Assembly (NCBI GenBank): GCA_964036195.1
Contig: OZ038456.1
Coordinates: 19,220,001 to 19,284,000, forward strand
Direction: 5' to 3'
Source: Sphaerolaimus hirsutus
Taxonomy: Eukaryota; Nematoda; Chromadorea; Monhysterida; Sphaerolaimidae
Length of the DNA: 64,000 nt
How positions within the stretch are numbered: position 1 is the stretch's first letter; each line of letters begins with the position of its first letter. Shown piece by piece: positions 61,367 through 64,000 of the stretch. Below the pieces are notes generated by a model. That model was not told the DNA's origin, searched no databases, and saw nothing but the letters and a program-made list of their open reading frames with translations. The position numbers and the translations under genes are program-made.

Positions 61367-61453
61367 ATCACAACTCACAACACTGTCTTCAATCAATGAA
61401 AAAATCCAAAAGCACTGTGTGTTCTCAGGTCAGAAATAAATACTACAAGGTTA

Positions 61454-61871
61454 CCGTATTACCTTGAATTATCCCCCCCCCCCCTCGAAATACCCCCCCC
61501 CCTAAATTTCGGCTGAGGAAATAATAAACCCCCCATCGAAATACCCCCCCCCCTAAAATTGAGTGTAACGTGAACGTACATGACAAATACCGCAGTTTGT
61601 GATCATTGTACTACGCAGAACACACGTTAAAACTGATGATTAAGTGACGTTAGGGAAGGGTTTTTGTGTATATACAGTAATATATGCCTATAAACACATA
61701 AATCTATGTGATTGTTCGATTTTTCTACGTCTGCGTATGGGGAATTTCCAAAAATTTCTGGCGAAATAATAGCCCCCCCCTCGAATAAACCCCCCCTCGA
61801 ATTATCCCCCCCCCCCTCAAATTTTGCTGGCGAAATAATAAACCCCCTGGGGGTATTTCGAGGTAATACGG
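61454..61871. mobile_element. CCGTAT element with a preserved empty site
   Basis: It starts CCGTATTACCTTGAATTATC, ends TTTCGAGGTAATACGG, bounded by TA. Removing it and one TA yields ctacaag-tTATATCATTTTTG, which matches the uninterrupted paralogue at 41261-41281. This fixes the target duplication as TA. Confidence 0.93.
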
Positions 61872-62025
61872 TATATCATTTTTGAGACTGAACAATGTCC
61901 AGTCTTTTGTAGCTCAAGCCGTAATACACAGAAGCCAAATAAACAGCAAAAAAGTGGGCACATAAAAAGGGCAAATATAACTTGCATTGCAAAAAATCCA
62001 CAGTTAAACTGGGATGTGTGCAGAA

Positions 62026-62108
62026 TCACTTTGTAATATGTTCATCTTTCAATCCTTCTTGAGTACCACCCGTTTGAGGTTTCTCATCAGCTAGAAGCTG
62101 CCCAACAG
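62026..62108 (-). CDS. Minus-strand gene, terminal exon
   Basis: 83 bp coding to TGA. Phase matches the exon before it. Confidence 0.65.
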
Positions 62109-62355
62109 CTAAAAAAAGAATTTTTTACACAAATTCAACAAAACAAAACATTGTTTCAAAAGGATCTCACCTTGAAAAGCTTTCTGCATTTGCTCCATAT
62201 CCCTCAAAAGTCTGGCAACTTTTTCTTGTTTATTCTCACTCTGACTAATACCCATTTCCTCAGGGAGCTGTGTATCACTTTGACTAGTACCAGATATTGC
62301 AAACGATTCAAGGCATGATATCAGATCAGGTGGACAATCACTTGCATGTCGGTGT
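62026..62355 (-). CDS. Last two exons of an unrecognised minus-strand gene
   Basis: On the minus strand an exon at 62355-62171 (acceptor gtcttctgattgcag, donor caag|gtgaga) reads HRHASDCPPDLISCLESFAI, SGTSQSDTQLPEEMGISQSE and NKQEKVARLLRDMEQMQKAF, Q. It is joined in phase across a 62-bp intron to 62108-62026 (acceptor ctttttttag): VGQLLADEKPQTGGTQEGLK, DEHITK, stop TGA. The product end is acidic, with a short amphipathic, coiled-coil-like helix (residues KQEKVARLLRDMEQMQKAF). Upstream exons lie beyond 62355 and were not found; the next intron carries an introner-family element. The family is not recognised. Confidence 0.7.
62171..62355 (-). CDS. Minus-strand gene, penultimate exon
   Basis: 185 bp; it starts with the third base of a codon and ends with the first base of the next, so 61 full codons are inside. 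Both splice sites are strong. Confidence 0.7.
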
Positions 62356-62406
62356 CTGCAATCAGAAGACATCACATTAACCTCTCTATGTATTTTTTTG
62401 TGAATA

Positions 62407-62560
62407 CTGGGAGCAGTGCCAACCCAAGCCGTGTAAAGTGTAAAGTCGAGTGTCAAATGTCAATTAAAAAAAGAGATTATATTACAGAAGTTTGCAATTG
62501 ACAATTTCCGACACTTTGCATGTCAATTGACAATTTTACACTGTTATACCTGTTTTATAC
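62407..62560. mobile_element. Introner-family element upstream of the minus-strand exon
   Basis: It is preceded by CTG and starts GGAGCAGTGCCAACCCAAGC, followed by GTGTAAAGTGTAAAGTC; the interior arms are GTCAAATGTCAATT / AATTGACAATTT. The right end is degenerate. It is within the intron next to the 62355 acceptor. Confidence 0.65.
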
Positions 62561-62581
62561 TGTTATGTTGACAATGTTATA

Positions 62582-63000
62582 CCATATTTCCTCGAAATAC
62601 CCCCCCCCCTTGAATTAACCCCCCCTCGAAATACCCCAGGTGTTTTTGAGCTGGGGAAAAAATACCCCCCCCCTCGAAATACCCCCGTCTGTAATGATGT
62701 ACATTATGTATGCAATGTACATGATGTACTTTATGTGGCCAATTTGCATCATAACTACACATAGACTAGTATGTGTAGCAATGTACGTCTATATGTCCTA
62801 ATATATTTGTCTATATGTCCGAATAATATATTCGTCTATATGTCCTAGTTATGGGTACGTAAAAACCCATTCTCTACTACAATAGTTTACGAAAATTTCC
62901 GGCGAAATAATAACCCCCCTCGAAAAAGCCCCCCTCAAAATACCCCCCTCAAAATTTCCACTCTGAAAAAAAAACCTGGGGGTATTTTGATGAAATACGG
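62582..63000. mobile_element. CCGTAT-like element
   Basis: Left end CCATATTTCCTCGAAATACC, right end GGTATTTTGATGAAATACGG. The interior has the same GTACATGATGTACTTTATG region as the 439-bp copies. It is followed at 63003-63055 by a right half of an introner-family element (ttactgggcttgagattggcac). Confidence 0.75.
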
Positions 63001-63175
63001 TGACACATTTGCCACCTGACATTACACTTTACTGGGCTTGAGATTGGCACATGGTTGAATGCTGCAATAGTTTCTAGCATTCATGCCGATTTTCTGCTGA
63101 AATTTCAAAAACATTGAAAACTCATAAATCAGCTTTGAACATGTTTAAGTTTACCAGAATAAGTGTCTGTCAACC

Positions 63176-63310
63176 AGGGCCGTATCCAGGGGGGCGGGGG
63201 GGGGGCTGCAGCCCCCCCCCTTCCCGGGGTGAGACCAGAAAGTGGCCGGAAAATGCCACTTTTCAACATCAGCGTAAAAAATTTTGCGCGCGCATTTTTC
63301 ACTAGGCGTG
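63176..63310. repeat. G/C-run element fragment
   Basis: CCAGGGCCGTATCCAGGGGG followed by G-runs and GCTGCAGCCCCCCCC: the end of a widespread inverted-repeat transposon type, truncated here by the following element. Confidence 0.5.
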
Positions 63311-63318
63311 ATGTATCA

Positions 63319-64000
63319 ACGATGGGTAAGTTCTCCAAAAAAAAACACTTTCTGTGTTTTGAGTTTTTCAAAAATGAATACCTGTGTTTTGAGTTTTTTC
63401 TCAAAAAAAACTTGAGTAACTCTGTTTTTATTTCTGTGTTTTTTGTAAAAACTCAAGTTTTTTCGAGTTTTTTCTCTAAAAAACTTGAGTTTTTTCCAAA
63501 AAATGTGAGTTTTCCCCCAAAAAGTTCGATTTACAGCATTTCTATCTGGAAACAGTGGTTTTCTTATAAAATATTGGTTTTACACATGTTTTAACCCCAC
63601 ATAACATTTGTGTATTCATTCAAGTGTCAAAAAAAGTCTATAAAAATGTCCACAATGAGGACATCAACATCACAACACCAGCAACAAAATGCCCAGAAAC
63701 GACAATTTACACAGTACTCCAAAATTCTTCAATGGATGTGCACTGTATGGAAGACTATGGAATTGATTTGAACTACAACTACCATTTACCTCGAAATACC
63801 CCCATGGGGGTTTATTATTTCATCAGAAAGTTTTGTAAGGATCATAGAAAATAGTAGGCATTTACGTACCCAAACAGGTTATAAATGCGTACAAACAGGA
63901 TATATTTGAAATAAACATGTAGATAGCTACACAAGCTAGTACAGTCTATGTGTAGCTGCAATGCAAATTAGCAGTAATAAATACATCATGTACATTGGAT
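63319..64000. mobile_element. Second CAACGATGGGTAAG hAT-like element, cut by the window end
   Basis: It starts CAACGATGGGTAAGTTCTCC and follows the copy at 47998 closely, including the nested CCTCGAAATACCCCCATG hairpin (about 63783 on). The right end is outside the window. Confidence 0.88.

Overview
The window is eukaryotic, intron-rich, nuclear animal DNA. It is A+T-leaning, full of transposon debris and satellite, and broken by one 200-base assembly gap (45717-45916). Two plus-strand genes can be followed exon by exon with consistent reading-frame phase. The first (908-27295, open at its 5' side) is a receptor tyrosine kinase of the ALK/LTK family: MAM, LDL-receptor class A, second MAM, glycine-rich domain, Cys module, one membrane helix, a juxtamembrane NPNY motif, a split kinase domain and a low-complexity tail. 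The second (33662-40986) encodes a secreted Cys-rich protein of 245 residues with one complete DB module. The last two exons of a third, unrecognised gene lie on the minus strand (62026-62355). The gene set says bilaterian invertebrate. DB modules are best known from ecdysozoans (nematodes, arthropods), so an ecdysozoan is my best guess, but the species cannot be read from the sequence.

Layout: 1-27.3 kb is the Alk-like gene. Its kinase domain is interrupted by an 8.3 kb intron (13819-22157) holding a higher-order satellite, a clean retroelement insertion inside that satellite, and a G-rich minisatellite. Its last intron holds a 1.46 kb near-perfect palindrome. From 27.3 to 33.6 kb there is only mobile-element sequence, from 33.7 to 41.0 kb the DB-module gene, and from 41 to 64 kb mostly nested transposons with a few possible exons and the minus-strand gene end.

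The most interesting signal is a short inverted-repeat transposon family (about 130-190 bp, plus larger derivatives) that starts with G(T/G)G and ends with CAC and duplicates a 3-bp CAG/CTG target. Two introns of the DB-module gene (34110-34300 and 40632-40800) consist of exactly one such element plus its duplicated CAG. The duplicated CAG and the terminal GT give CAG|GT...CAC-CAG|, so splicing restores the pre-insertion coding sequence exactly. These are introner-like elements. More copies sit inside at least seven introns of the Alk-like gene and around the window.

Other mobile families show unusually clean structure: eight hAT-like non-autonomous elements with perfect 8-bp target duplications, a large group of TA-target hairpin elements with CCGTAT termini, and two insertions whose empty site is preserved in a paralogous segment of the same window. 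The genes do not form an operon or pathway; what links them is shared colonisation of their introns by the same elements.
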